In this document: in pieces, positions 1 to 7,772 of the stretch | Layout: each line of letters opens with the position of its first letter | Numbering within the stretch: position 1 is the stretch's first letter | NCBI GenBank assembly: GCA_017889545.1 | Contig: JAGFZV010000005.1 | Span: 62,001 to 126,000, forward strand | DNA from: Bacillota bacterium | GTDB lineage: Bacteria > Bacillota > Negativicutes > CTSoil-072 | DNA length: 64,000 nt | Direction: 5' to 3' | The notes under the pieces: model-generated | The model's input: the letters and a program-made list of their open reading frames with translations, nothing else | The model's database searches: none | What the model was told of the DNA's origin: nothing | Made by a program: the position numbers and the translations under genes

Positions 1-182
1 AGCGCCGTCAAGACCCGCGAGGGCGTGTCTATTACTGGATGGGCGGCAAAATTATGGCCACAGACAATGATCCGGACAGTGATGTGATGACTGTGTCCAG
101 AGGGGAAGTTTCCGTAACGCCAATTCATTTTGATTTAACAAATTATGAGTTGATGCATCTATTGACCGAATGGAAATTATAG
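1..182 (+). CDS. surE: 5'/3'-nucleotidase SurE, C-terminal end (partial)
   Basis: The reading frame from base 3 to the TAG at 180-182 encodes about 59 residues with the pattern DPRGRVYYWMGGK near the start and GEVSVTPIHFDLTNYE near the end, which is the conserved C-terminal part of SurE. SurE is a metal-dependent phosphatase acting on nucleoside 5'/3'-monophosphates. The N-terminal metal-binding half lies outside the window. It is followed after about 118 bases by the HAD phosphatase and the nucleoside-salvage operon, so it may belong to the same functional neighbourhood. Identity is by recalled family pattern. Confidence 0.8.
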   Translation, partial: RRQDPRGRVYYWMGGKIMATDNDPDSDVMTVSRGEVSVTPIHFDLTNYELMHLLTEWKL

Positions 183-191
183 ATGGTGCGG

Positions 192-271
192 GACTACTCT
201 TCAAAAAGAGCGCAATCATGATGCATAAAATAGTCGGGGCATACAGCTTGCGAGAGTCGTATGCCTCTTTT
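192..271 (+). promoter_or_regulatory. Structured leader with terminator-like hairpin before the salvage operon
   Basis: A stem GACTA (192-196)/TAGTC (231-235) encloses a hairpin CTCTT-CAAA-AAGAG (197-210) and a short GCA/TGC pairing, giving a possible three-way junction. It is followed by the hairpin GGCATAC (238-244)/GTATGCC (259-265) and TCTTTT. The ribosome binding site AAGGAGG (285-291) of the next gene comes shortly after. This may simply be the surE terminator or it may be an attenuator. It matches no riboswitch class I can name. Confidence 0.35.
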
Positions 272-299
272 CCCATATTAACGTAAGGAGGATTTTCGC

Positions 300-956
300 T
301 TGAAGTTTCACGGACTTTTATTTGATTTGGATGGCACAATATTAGACACTACAAACCTAATTCTTCAGTCATTTCAACATACTTTTCATATTCACTATAA
401 TCGGCAGATTGCACCGCAAGAGGTTCACCGGTTTTTTGGCAAAACATTGCGGGCTGCAATGGAGGCGTTGGGGCCGGATAAAGTGGAAGAACTGATTGCA
501 ACTTATCGCGAATTTAATTTGGCGCATCATGATGAACTGACATCAACTTTTGCAGGCATGCATGAAACACTGCAAAAATTGCATGAGGCTGATTTTCCTA
601 TGGCGATTGTCACGTCAAAAGCATCGGAAACGGCCTTGCGTGGTTTAAAACTATTTCATATGGATCATTTCTTTTCGGTTATTATCGGCGTCAATGAGTG
701 CAGCAAACATAAACCCGATACCGAGCCGGTGCGAAAAGCGTTGGAGCAATTGCAGCTTCCCGCATCGGCCTGCTTGATGATTGGGGACAGTCCGTTTGAT
801 ATTATCAGCGCCCGTGAAGCCGGAGCCAAGACCGCTGCTGTCCGTTGGACTCATGTTTCTTGGCAAGAGTTACTAACTGAAAACCCAACATATATTTTGG
901 AAAAACCGCAGGATTTGCTATCTTTATGCGGGCTTAGAAGTTTGAATAAGAAATGA
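300..956 (+). CDS. HAD-family hydrolase (PpaX/phosphoglycolate-phosphatase-like)
   Basis: Haloacid dehalogenase phosphatase of 218 residues with motif I DLDGTILD at residues 9-16, motif II at TSKAS, and motif III/IV KPDTEP followed by MIGDSPFD. The helical cap between motifs I and II is of the PGPase/PpaX type. The start is TTG at 300, supported by AAGGAGG nine bases upstream. The gene precedes the MTA/SAH salvage genes by 17 bases, so a substrate such as a sugar phosphate from deoxynucleoside breakdown is possible, but family members also hydrolyse pyrophosphate or phosphoglycolate. Substrate unknown. Confidence 0.8.
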   Translation: MKFHGLLFDLDGTILDTTNLILQSFQHTFHIHYNRQIAPQEVHRFFGKTLRAAMEALGPDKVEELIATYREFNLAHHDELTSTFAGMHETLQKLHEADFPMAIVTSKASETALRGLKLFHMDHFFSVIIGVNECSKHKPDTEPVRKALEQLQLPASACLMIGDSPFDIISAREAGAKTAAVRWTHVSWQELLTENPTYILEKPQDLLSLCGLRSLNKK

Positions 957-973
957 TTTGGAGGTAGAAAGAG

Positions 974-1771
974 ATGACACGGATTGCAATTATTGGCGGT
1001 ACGGGAGTGTACGATCCCCGGGTCTTGGATAATGTACGCACATGTTCAGTTGAAACGCCTTATGGCGAAGTCGATTATACAATAGGAGAATTCGCTGGGC
1101 AAGAAATTGCTTTTTTGGCCCGCCATGGAAGTAAACATTCTATTCCGCCGCATCTCATTAATTATCGTGCAAATATTTGGGCGTTGAAAAAAATCGGAGT
1201 GGAAAGCATTCTAGCAACAACTGCCGTTGGATCGCTTGTAAAAGATATTCCTCCGGGTCAATTTGTTTTAATTGATCAATTTATTGATTTTACTCACAGC
1301 CGGGTGAATACATTCTACGAAGGCGGAGAGCGCGGAGTTGTTCATGTTGATCTAACAACTCCGTATTGTCCTGAACTTCGGAAGATTGTTGCTCAAGCCG
1401 CAAAAAATTCCGGTTTGCCAACAACAACATCCGGAACGTATGTCTGTACTGAAGGACCGCGATTTGAGACTCCGGCGGAAATTAGCATGTTTGCTAAATT
1501 GGGCGGTCATGTTGTCGGAATGACTAATATCCCTGAAGCAGTGCTGGCGAGAGAAGCAGAAATGTGTTATATGACCATATCGCTGGTAACCAATTATGCA
1601 GCCGGTATTTCTTCAATGCCGTTAACACATAGTGAAGTACTGGATATAATGAAAGAGAACACCGATAAATTGCAAACATTATTGCTGGGCACTTTACGTT
1701 TGCTCCATTTTCGTCAAAAGGATTGTACTTGTTATCATGCATTAAAGGAATATGGCGGGTTTAAACTATAG
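974..1771 (+). CDS. mtnP: Methylthioadenosine/methylthioinosine phosphorylase
   Basis: Family 2 nucleoside phosphorylase of 265 residues. It releases the base from 5'-methylthio-nucleosides using phosphate, giving 5-methylthioribose-1-phosphate. Visible signatures are IIGGTGVYD at 6-14, the phosphate-binding ARHG at 49-52, HxxNYRAN at 60-67 and MTNIPEAVLARE at 183-194. At the base-binding position it has TNYAAG (206-211). Human MTAP, which takes adenine nucleosides, has TDYD there, whereas the Pseudomonas methylthioinosine phosphorylase has NPAAG. This points to 6-oxopurine substrates and fits the MTA deaminase encoded downstream. Well-placed ATG with AGGTAGAAAG upstream; six bases before mtnA. 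Confidence 0.9.
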   Translation: MTRIAIIGGTGVYDPRVLDNVRTCSVETPYGEVDYTIGEFAGQEIAFLARHGSKHSIPPHLINYRANIWALKKIGVESILATTAVGSLVKDIPPGQFVLIDQFIDFTHSRVNTFYEGGERGVVHVDLTTPYCPELRKIVAQAAKNSGLPTTTSGTYVCTEGPRFETPAEISMFAKLGGHVVGMTNIPEAVLAREAEMCYMTISLVTNYAAGISSMPLTHSEVLDIMKENTDKLQTLLLGTLRLLHFRQKDCTCYHALKEYGGFKL

Positions 1772-1777
1772 AAAGCG

Positions 1778-2842
1778 GTGGTATCATTGGTTTCATTACG
1801 ATGGAAGGACGACTGCTTGTTTTTGCTCAATCAAGTCAAACTGCCAGGATCGGTGGAGTATATTCAGTGCAAAGACTACCGACGGGTAGCAGAAGCAATA
1901 CGCCGATTGGAAGTGCGTGGAGCACCCGCTATTGGCGTAGCAGCCGCTTATGGCTTGTTGTTGGGCGCGGCAGAAATCAAAGAAACAGGAACTGGCTTCC
2001 TGGAAAAATTAGCAGAGATTGCAGAAATTTTGCGACAGACTCGTCCAACCGCCGTCAATCTTTCTTGGGCATTGGATAAGATGCTGGATGCCGCAAAAGA
2101 AACATCTCGTGAAAAGGACTCTCGTCCACAAGAAATTTTGACGGTATTGGAAATGACAGCCCAATTCATTATGAATGAGGATTCCAACGTAAATAGAAGG
2201 ATCTCTGCTTTTGGCGCCAGCTTGTTTAAAGATGCGAAAACAGTTATATTGACTCATTGTAATGCCGGCGCTTTGGCTACAGTTGAATATGGTACAGCGT
2301 TGGGCATTATTCGGGAGTTATGGAAGGAAGGCCGGTTGGATAGAGTATTTGCTGATGAAACACGGCCTTTATTGCAAGGCGCGCGCTTGACAGCATGGGA
2401 ACTTATGCAAGATGAAATACCGGTCACTTTGATTACTGATAGCATGGCTGGAGTAGTGATGAAAAACGGCTGGGTGCAAGCAGTTGTTGTTGGGGCGGAT
2501 CGGATTGCCCGAAATGGTGACGTAGCGAATAAAATAGGAACATATACAGTGGCTGTACTCGCTGAAAAACATCATATTCCTTTTTATGTGGCTGCTCCGG
2601 TCTCCAGTTTTGATTTTTCTTTGCCCGACGGATCGGCTATTCCAATTGAAGAGCGTTCTGCAAATGAAGTGACTCATTGCTGTTCCGTTCCAATTGCTCC
2701 GCAAGGGGTTGCTGTTTATAATCCTGCGTTTGATGTGACGCCCAATGAACTAATTACAGCCATTGTCACGGAATATGGGATACTGCGTGCTCCTTATAAT
2801 AAATCAATTGATTGGCTCCAAAGTCAGAAAGGTGGAAAATAA
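1778..2842 (+). CDS. mtnA: S-methyl-5-thioribose-1-phosphate isomerase
   Basis: Isomerase converting 5-methylthioribose-1-phosphate to 5-methylthioribulose-1-phosphate; homologues also accept 5-deoxyribose-1-phosphate. The eIF2B-like fold is evident from RRLEVRGAPAIGVAAAYG (42-59), the catalytic cysteine in THCNAGALAT (C161) and the catalytic aspartate in VVGADRIARNGD (D241). The annotated start is GTG at 1778, but TTG at 1787 has a better spaced GCGGTGG and may be the true start. The stop is two bases before the next gene, so translation is probably coupled. Confidence 0.93.
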   Translation: MVSLVSLRWKDDCLFLLNQVKLPGSVEYIQCKDYRRVAEAIRRLEVRGAPAIGVAAAYGLLLGAAEIKETGTGFLEKLAEIAEILRQTRPTAVNLSWALDKMLDAAKETSREKDSRPQEILTVLEMTAQFIMNEDSNVNRRISAFGASLFKDAKTVILTHCNAGALATVEYGTALGIIRELWKEGRLDRVFADETRPLLQGARLTAWELMQDEIPVTLITDSMAGVVMKNGWVQAVVVGADRIARNGDVANKIGTYTVAVLAEKHHIPFYVAAPVSSFDFSLPDGSAIPIEERSANEVTHCCSVPIAPQGVAVYNPAFDVTPNELITAIVTEYGILRAPYNKSIDWLQSQKGGK

Positions 2843-2844
2843 GA

Positions 2845-4086
2845 ATGGAAATGATGATTCGTGATCCGAAATTAGCGCCGCAAGGAATGGATAAAATAAA
2901 TTGGGTACGTCAGCACATGCCGGTATTGAACGTGTTAAATGCCGAATTGTCTAAATCGAAACCGTTGCTCGGAAAAAAAATGGTTGTTACGATGCATCTG
3001 GAAGCAAAAACTGCATATTTGGCAATTGTGTTAAAAAACGCCGGTGCAAGCGTTGCTGTTACCGGAAGCAATCCTTTGTCCACACAGGATGATGTTGCGG
3101 CAGCTCTCGCTTCCCAAGGCGTAAAAGTGTTTGCGTGGTATAATCCGACACCAGCCGAATATGAACTTTTTTTGCATAAGGCTTTGGATACAAAACCGGA
3201 TATCATTGTCGATGATGGCGGCGATCTGGTCGCATTATTGCACGGAGAGCGAAAAGAATTGTCAGAGCATATTATTGGTGGTTCGGAAGAAACAACGACT
3301 GGTGTACTGCGTTTAAGAGCTTTGGCACGCGAAGGAAAATTAGCGTTTCCAATGATGGCTGTAAATGATGCATATTGCAAATACTTATTCGATAATCGTT
3401 ATGGGACTGGACAATCTACTTGGGATGGAATTATGAGAACGACCAATCTGACTGTTGCAGGAAAGACTGTCGTAGTCGCTGGGTACGGTTGGTGCGGCAA
3501 AGGCGTCGCTATGCGTGCCAAAGGGTTAGGTGCAAATGTAATCGTTACCGAAGTGGATCCCATTAAGGCAATTGAGGCTGTGTTTGACGGGTTTCGCGTT
3601 ATGCCGATGATAGATGCCGCGGCCTGTGGTGATATTTTTGTCACATTGACCGGCTGCAAAGATGTTCTGCAGAAGGAACATTTTGCGGTCATGAAGTCGG
3701 GAGCAATTATGGCAAATGCCGGTCATTTTGACGTTGAGATTAACAAAATCGACTTAACAGAAATTGCTGTTTCTCATTCAACGGTTCGTAAAAATATTGA
3801 AGAATACGTTCTGCCTGACTCGCGCAAACTATATTTATTAGCAGAAGGCCGGCTTGTGAATTTAGCCGCCGGCGATGGGCACCCGACGGAAATAATGGAT
3901 CTTTCTTTTGCAATGCAAGTTTTGGCTGTGTTACATATCCTTAACCATCATTCCGAAATGGATAAACAAGTTTATAATATGCCGGAGGAACTCAATCACC
4001 GTGTGGCGGAGCTTAAATTGAAAGCGATGGGAATGAATATTGACTGTTTGACAGCCCAACAGAAAGCGTATTTGTTCAATGCATAA
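2845..4086 (+). CDS. ahcY: Adenosylhomocysteinase-like protein (SAH or S-inosylhomocysteine hydrolase)
   Basis: NAD-dependent hydrolase of 413 residues that cleaves S-adenosyl- or S-inosyl-homocysteine to homocysteine plus nucleoside. Seen: TMHLEAKTA (49-57), DDGGD (123-127), EETTTG (148-153), NDAYCKYLFDN with the catalytic Lys region (174-184) and the Rossmann motif GYGWCGKG (213-220). It belongs to the short archaeal/Thermotoga-like group. The C-terminus ends in LTAQQKAYLFNA and lacks the Lys/Tyr tail that closes the NAD pocket in mammalian-type enzymes. The start is ATG 2845 with AAGGTGG; an upstream in-frame GTG at 2812 lies inside mtnA and is less likely. Overlaps the aldolase gene by 8 bases. 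The deaminase in the same operon makes the inosyl substrate plausible. Confidence 0.9.
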   Translation: MEMMIRDPKLAPQGMDKINWVRQHMPVLNVLNAELSKSKPLLGKKMVVTMHLEAKTAYLAIVLKNAGASVAVTGSNPLSTQDDVAAALASQGVKVFAWYNPTPAEYELFLHKALDTKPDIIVDDGGDLVALLHGERKELSEHIIGGSEETTTGVLRLRALAREGKLAFPMMAVNDAYCKYLFDNRYGTGQSTWDGIMRTTNLTVAGKTVVVAGYGWCGKGVAMRAKGLGANVIVTEVDPIKAIEAVFDGFRVMPMIDAAACGDIFVTLTGCKDVLQKEHFAVMKSGAIMANAGHFDVEINKIDLTEIAVSHSTVRKNIEEYVLPDSRKLYLLAEGRLVNLAAGDGHPTEIMDLSFAMQVLAVLHILNHHSEMDKQVYNMPEELNHRVAELKLKAMGMNIDCLTAQQKAYLFNA

Positions 4087-4762
4087 TATAAACACTGAAC
4101 TGGAAAAAATAATTCATGATATGAGACGCATTATTTTAAATGCTGGGATAGAGTTGGTTTCCAAAGGATTGGTAGCCGGAACATGGGGTAATATCAGTGC
4201 AAGGATTGGAAAAAGCAGTTGGATTGCGATTACTCCGTCAGGACGGGATTATCTGACAATGCAGGAAGAAGATATTGTCATTGTTGATCAAGGGTGCAGC
4301 CGTATCCTCGGCAATCTTAATCCATCTTCGGAAATGCCGCTGCACATTGCTATTTATAAAGCTCGACCTGAAATTGACGCAATTGTTCATACGCATAGCA
4401 CATTTGCTAGTGTTTGTGCGGTAGCAGGACGGGATATCCCGCCGATTATTGAGGATTTAGTACAAATTGTCGGCGGCAGTGTTCGTGTTGCCGAATATGG
4501 CTTCCCGGGAACGGATGTTTTGGCAGAAAATGCTGTTAAGGGTCTCGCTGATAAGCAAGCAGTACTTTTGGCCAATCATGGAATGATTGGCTGTGGATCT
4601 ACAATTTCGGAGGCAATGATGGTTTGTGAGCTGGTGGAAAAAGCGGCTTCTATTTATCTATATGCACAACAATTAGGGGGAGCCAAAGAATTGGCCGCGG
4701 ATGATGTGCTTCGCATGAGGGAATTTTATCTGAAACACTACCGCTTACAACGAGGTGAATAA
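4079..4762 (+). CDS. Class II aldolase (candidate Ald2-type 5-methylthioribulose/5-deoxyribulose-1-phosphate aldolase)
   Basis: Zn-dependent class II aldolase of the FucA/AraD/MtnB family, 227 residues. Zinc ligands H104 and H106 (VHTHS) and H167 (NHGMI), and the acid E85 in SSEMPLH, are all present, with GTWGNIS at 34-40. In this family MtnB dehydrates 5-methylthioribulose-1-P, while Ald2 cleaves it, and 5-deoxyribulose-1-P, to DHAP and an aldehyde. No mtnB-partner genes (mtnW/X/C or the oxygen-dependent mtnD) are nearby, so the cleaving role is inferred. L-fuculose-phosphate aldolase is the generic alternative. The gene begins inside the end of ahcY. Confidence 0.85.
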   Translation: MHNINTELEKIIHDMRRIILNAGIELVSKGLVAGTWGNISARIGKSSWIAITPSGRDYLTMQEEDIVIVDQGCSRILGNLNPSSEMPLHIAIYKARPEIDAIVHTHSTFASVCAVAGRDIPPIIEDLVQIVGGSVRVAEYGFPGTDVLAENAVKGLADKQAVLLANHGMIGCGSTISEAMMVCELVEKAASIYLYAQQLGGAKELAADDVLRMREFYLKHYRLQRGE

Positions 4763-4765
4763 ATT

Positions 4766-6055
4766 ATGGCGAAAATATTAATTAAAAATCCAGAAGTTTT
4801 TGGAATAGGCGGGTTTGTTCAAAAAGCGGATATTGCAATTGATGGCGTTCAGATTGCTTACGTTGGCAATGTGCCGGATGATTGGCGAGCGGATCAGGTG
4901 ATTGATGGCGATGGAAAGCTTGCAATACCCGGATTTGTGAACACTCATACTCATGCGGCGATGACTTTATTCCGCAGTTATGCTGATGACATGAGACTCA
5001 TGGACTGGTTAGAAAAGAAAATATGGCCAGCAGAAGCCAATCTAACCGGTGAAGACGTTTATTGGGGCACACAATTGGCTATTGCAGAAATGATCCGTAC
5101 AGGGACGACAACTTTTGCCGATATGTATTTTTACATGGATGATGTAGCGCGTGCCGTCGAAAGCAGCGGGATACGAGCCGTTTTAGCGCGTGGAATGATT
5201 GGCGTTACGCCGGCAGGAAATCAATCCCTGATTGAAAGTGAAGAGCTATACCGGCAATGGCATAATGGTGCTGACGGTAGGATTACTGTGATGATGGGGC
5301 CGCATGCTCCTTATACCTGTCCGCCTGAGTATCTAAAGAAAGTCGTGAATTCTGCAATGCGTCTTGGCGCAGAAATTCATATTCATTTGGCGGAAACAAA
5401 GAGTGAAGTGGAGGAATGCATTCGCTTACACGGCAAATCACCGATACAATTGATGGAAGAGTTAGGTGTATTGCAATGCGGTGTTTTGGCAGCTCATTGT
5501 GTTCATATTGATGCGGCAGACATTGCGATTATGAATAAACATAACGTCCGTGTGGCGCATAATCCTGGAAGCAACATGAAATTGGCAAGCGGAATTGCAC
5601 CGGTTGTTGCATTATTGGAAGCTGGCGTTTGTGTTAGTTTGGGAACGGATGGCGCGGCTAGTAATAACAATTTGGACATGTTGGAAGAATTACGTTTAGC
5701 CACATTATTGCAAAAAGTACATCATTTAGATCCTGTCGCACTGCCAGCTAAGCAAGCTGTTTTAATGGGAACTGCAAATGGCGCGAAAGCGCTGAATTTG
5801 GATAAAATTATTGGTCATTTGGCCCCAGGATATCACGCGGATATTACTTTATTAGATACTCATTCTCCACATTGGTTTCCAAAACATGACAGGATTTCCT
5901 TATTGGCCTATGCAGCTAATCCGGGTGACGTACACACCGTGATCGTTGACGGCCGTGTTCTATTAAATAACCATCAATTAACGACAATTGACGAAGAAAA
6001 AATGATGTATGAAGCACAGGCAAGAGGAATGCGTCTTGTATCCAAGACATTGTGA
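4766..6055 (+). CDS. mtaD: 5-methylthioadenosine / S-adenosylhomocysteine deaminase
   Basis: Amidohydrolase of the MtaD/DadD family, 429 residues, converting MTA, SAH or 5'-deoxyadenosine to the inosine analogues plus ammonia. Metal and catalytic residues are visible: H61 and H63 in NTHTHAAM, H207 and E210 in HIHLAET, the histidine pair in AAHCVHID (244, 247) and D295 in LGTDGAASNN. N-terminal and C-terminal strands form the usual composite beta-sandwich. It follows the aldolase by three bases and is the last of the tightly packed salvage genes. Its presence with a phosphorylase that looks inosine-specific is the key to the pathway proposed here. Confidence 0.93.
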   Translation: MAKILIKNPEVFGIGGFVQKADIAIDGVQIAYVGNVPDDWRADQVIDGDGKLAIPGFVNTHTHAAMTLFRSYADDMRLMDWLEKKIWPAEANLTGEDVYWGTQLAIAEMIRTGTTTFADMYFYMDDVARAVESSGIRAVLARGMIGVTPAGNQSLIESEELYRQWHNGADGRITVMMGPHAPYTCPPEYLKKVVNSAMRLGAEIHIHLAETKSEVEECIRLHGKSPIQLMEELGVLQCGVLAAHCVHIDAADIAIMNKHNVRVAHNPGSNMKLASGIAPVVALLEAGVCVSLGTDGAASNNNLDMLEELRLATLLQKVHHLDPVALPAKQAVLMGTANGAKALNLDKIIGHLAPGYHADITLLDTHSPHWFPKHDRISLLAYAANPGDVHTVIVDGRVLLNNHQLTTIDEEKMMYEAQARGMRLVSKTL

Positions 6056-6184
6056 TGTTAAAATCGCAATCGGTATTTTTCAAAATACTTGAAATCAAAC
6101 AATAGAGAAGAGGAATTGCTTGGTTTTATCTTGAATAATATTACTGTAATGATAGAAATGGCAGAAAGAATGGGAGGAAAATTC

Positions 6185-7354
6185 ATGCTGCAGGAAGCTT
6201 CACGGATGTGTGGATTATCGTCTGCAATTTTTTCAGAAGTGGACGATATGCGTAAAGCGGAAGTTGCGAAGGGGCATGACGTCATCACATTGAGTATTGG
6301 CAGTCCGGATATGGCGCCGGCTCCCCATATTGTTAAAGCGTTAATGGACGCATGTGCTTTGTCAACAAGTTACGGGTATACGCTTTCGAAGGGCATATCG
6401 CCTTTTTTACAAGCAATTGCGGATTGGTACAAAATGAAATTTAATGTAGATCTGGATCCTGAAACTGAGATTCATACTTTAATGGGCTCACAGGATGGAT
6501 TGGCTCACATTGGTCTTTGCTTGCTTAATCCTGGAGATGTAGTGCTTGTTCCTGACCCTGGTTATCCTATTTTTAGCGCAGGACCGTTAATTGCCGGCGC
6601 CCAGATGCATTACATGCCATTGCGGGAAGAAAACGGCTATTTGCCGGATTTGGATGAAATTGAAGAATCAGTATTAAAGAAAACAAAAATGATGATTCTG
6701 AATTATCCTAATAATCCGGTAGCAGCAATTGCTCCGAGAGAATTTTTTGTAAAAGTAGTCGCTTTAGCCCAAAAATATAATTTTTTGGTTTGTCAAGATT
6801 TTGCTTACAGTGAATTGGTTTATGATGGCTATCGACCGGATAGCTTTTTGAGTATCCCCGGAGCGAAAGATGTTGGCGTCGAGTTTCATTCATTATCCAA
6901 AACATTTAACATGGCAGGGTGCCGTGTCGGATTTTTGGTCGGCAATTCGCAAGCGATATCATTATTGGGCCGACTAAAGTCCAATTTTGATTATGGTATT
7001 TTCTATCCGATACAGATGGCAGGGATTGCGGCTTTGACTGGTCCGCAAGATTGCATTGTTCAAACAACTGCCACCTACCAGCGACGAAGGGATGTTCTTG
7101 TTGATGGGTTTAATGCGTTAGGTTGGGCTGTCCCTAAACCACAGGGATCGATGTTTGTCTGGGCGCCTGTGCCAACGCAGCAAACGTCGATGGAGTTTAC
7201 AAAAGATTTATTGTATAACACGGCAGTTTCTGTTGTTCCCGGCAGAGCCTTCGGTCAGTTCGGCGATCATCATGTTAGAATTGCGCTGGTCCAACCGGAA
7301 AACCGATTGGAAGAGGTTGTATCGCGAGTTGCAAAATGGCTGGGAAGTAAATAA
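6185..7354 (+). CDS. Class I/II PLP-dependent aminotransferase
   Basis: PLP aminotransferase of 389 residues. The PLP lysine lies in SLSKTFNMAGCRVGF, close to the sequence around the lysine in LL-diaminopimelate aminotransferase (DapL) and related aspartate aminotransferases. The NYPNNP motif and the carboxylate-binding arginine near HHVRIALVQP are also present. The start is ATG 6185 with GGGAGG seven bases upstream; an extended frame to 6089 would give 32 unlikely residues. A small inverted repeat GTATTTT/AAAATAC (6073-6088) lies in the gap after mtaD. Possible jobs are lysine biosynthesis (asd, aspartate kinase and dapA are far downstream), or transamination of 4-methylthio-2-oxobutyrate. 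I cannot decide between them. Confidence 0.8.
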   Translation: MLQEASRMCGLSSAIFSEVDDMRKAEVAKGHDVITLSIGSPDMAPAPHIVKALMDACALSTSYGYTLSKGISPFLQAIADWYKMKFNVDLDPETEIHTLMGSQDGLAHIGLCLLNPGDVVLVPDPGYPIFSAGPLIAGAQMHYMPLREENGYLPDLDEIEESVLKKTKMMILNYPNNPVAAIAPREFFVKVVALAQKYNFLVCQDFAYSELVYDGYRPDSFLSIPGAKDVGVEFHSLSKTFNMAGCRVGFLVGNSQAISLLGRLKSNFDYGIFYPIQMAGIAALTGPQDCIVQTTATYQRRRDVLVDGFNALGWAVPKPQGSMFVWAPVPTQQTSMEFTKDLLYNTAVSVVPGRAFGQFGDHHVRIALVQPENRLEEVVSRVAKWLGSK

Positions 7355-7377
7355 TATAAATAAGGGGGAAATTTATC

Positions 7378-7725
7378 ATGCGGGCTTTAAATTTCTACTC
7401 GTCAACGTATCATAGTCAGTTAGTTTGCCGGAGAAAAACCTGTACCATCCGTTTGGGAGATAAAACTCATAAGTATGCCGAAGGTGATATTGTATGGGTG
7501 ACTGTAGGCAAACGATTTGCTCCGAAGAAGAAAATTTATACAGCTGCAATTGACAGAGTTTTGGTAAAACCCATTGCACAATTAACTGTTGATGATTTGC
7601 AGGGAGAAAATCCGGATATTATCTCTGTTGAGGATTTAGTTGGATTTTTACAGTCTATTTATGGCAAAACATTAACACCGGGAGATACGGTTACGGTAAT
7701 ATATTTCTCAGAAATCATTGAATAA
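7378..7725 (+). CDS. ASCH-domain protein
   Basis: Small protein of 115 residues starting with MRALNFYSSTYHSQLVCRRK and containing KTCTIRLGDK and YAEGDIVWVTVG, the pattern of ASCH (PUA-like, putative RNA/nucleotide-binding) domains. The good ribosome binding site AAGGGGGA stands just upstream, and the gene follows the aminotransferase by 23 bases. ASCH domains are found in translation-linked proteins and some in RNA modification or nucleoside deamination; function here is unknown. Confidence 0.7.
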   Translation: MRALNFYSSTYHSQLVCRRKTCTIRLGDKTHKYAEGDIVWVTVGKRFAPKKKIYTAAIDRVLVKPIAQLTVDDLQGENPDIISVEDLVGFLQSIYGKTLTPGDTVTVIYFSEIIE

Positions 7726-7746
7726 CTGGGAAAGATTACATATAAT
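7718..7746 (+). promoter_or_regulatory. Sigma-A-type promoter for pduL
   Basis: TTGAAT (7718-7723), 17-base spacer, TATAAT (7741-7746), located at the stop codon of the ASCH gene and 27 bases before the pduL ATG. Good match to the vegetative consensus, so pduL is probably transcribed separately from the salvage operon. Confidence 0.6.
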
Positions 7747-7772
7747 ATTATAATGCAGGAGTGATAATAGAA

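Noticed and set aside
2910-3380. 156-codon frame antisense to ahcY
   Set aside because: Shadow of a strongly conserved gene; composition not protein-like.
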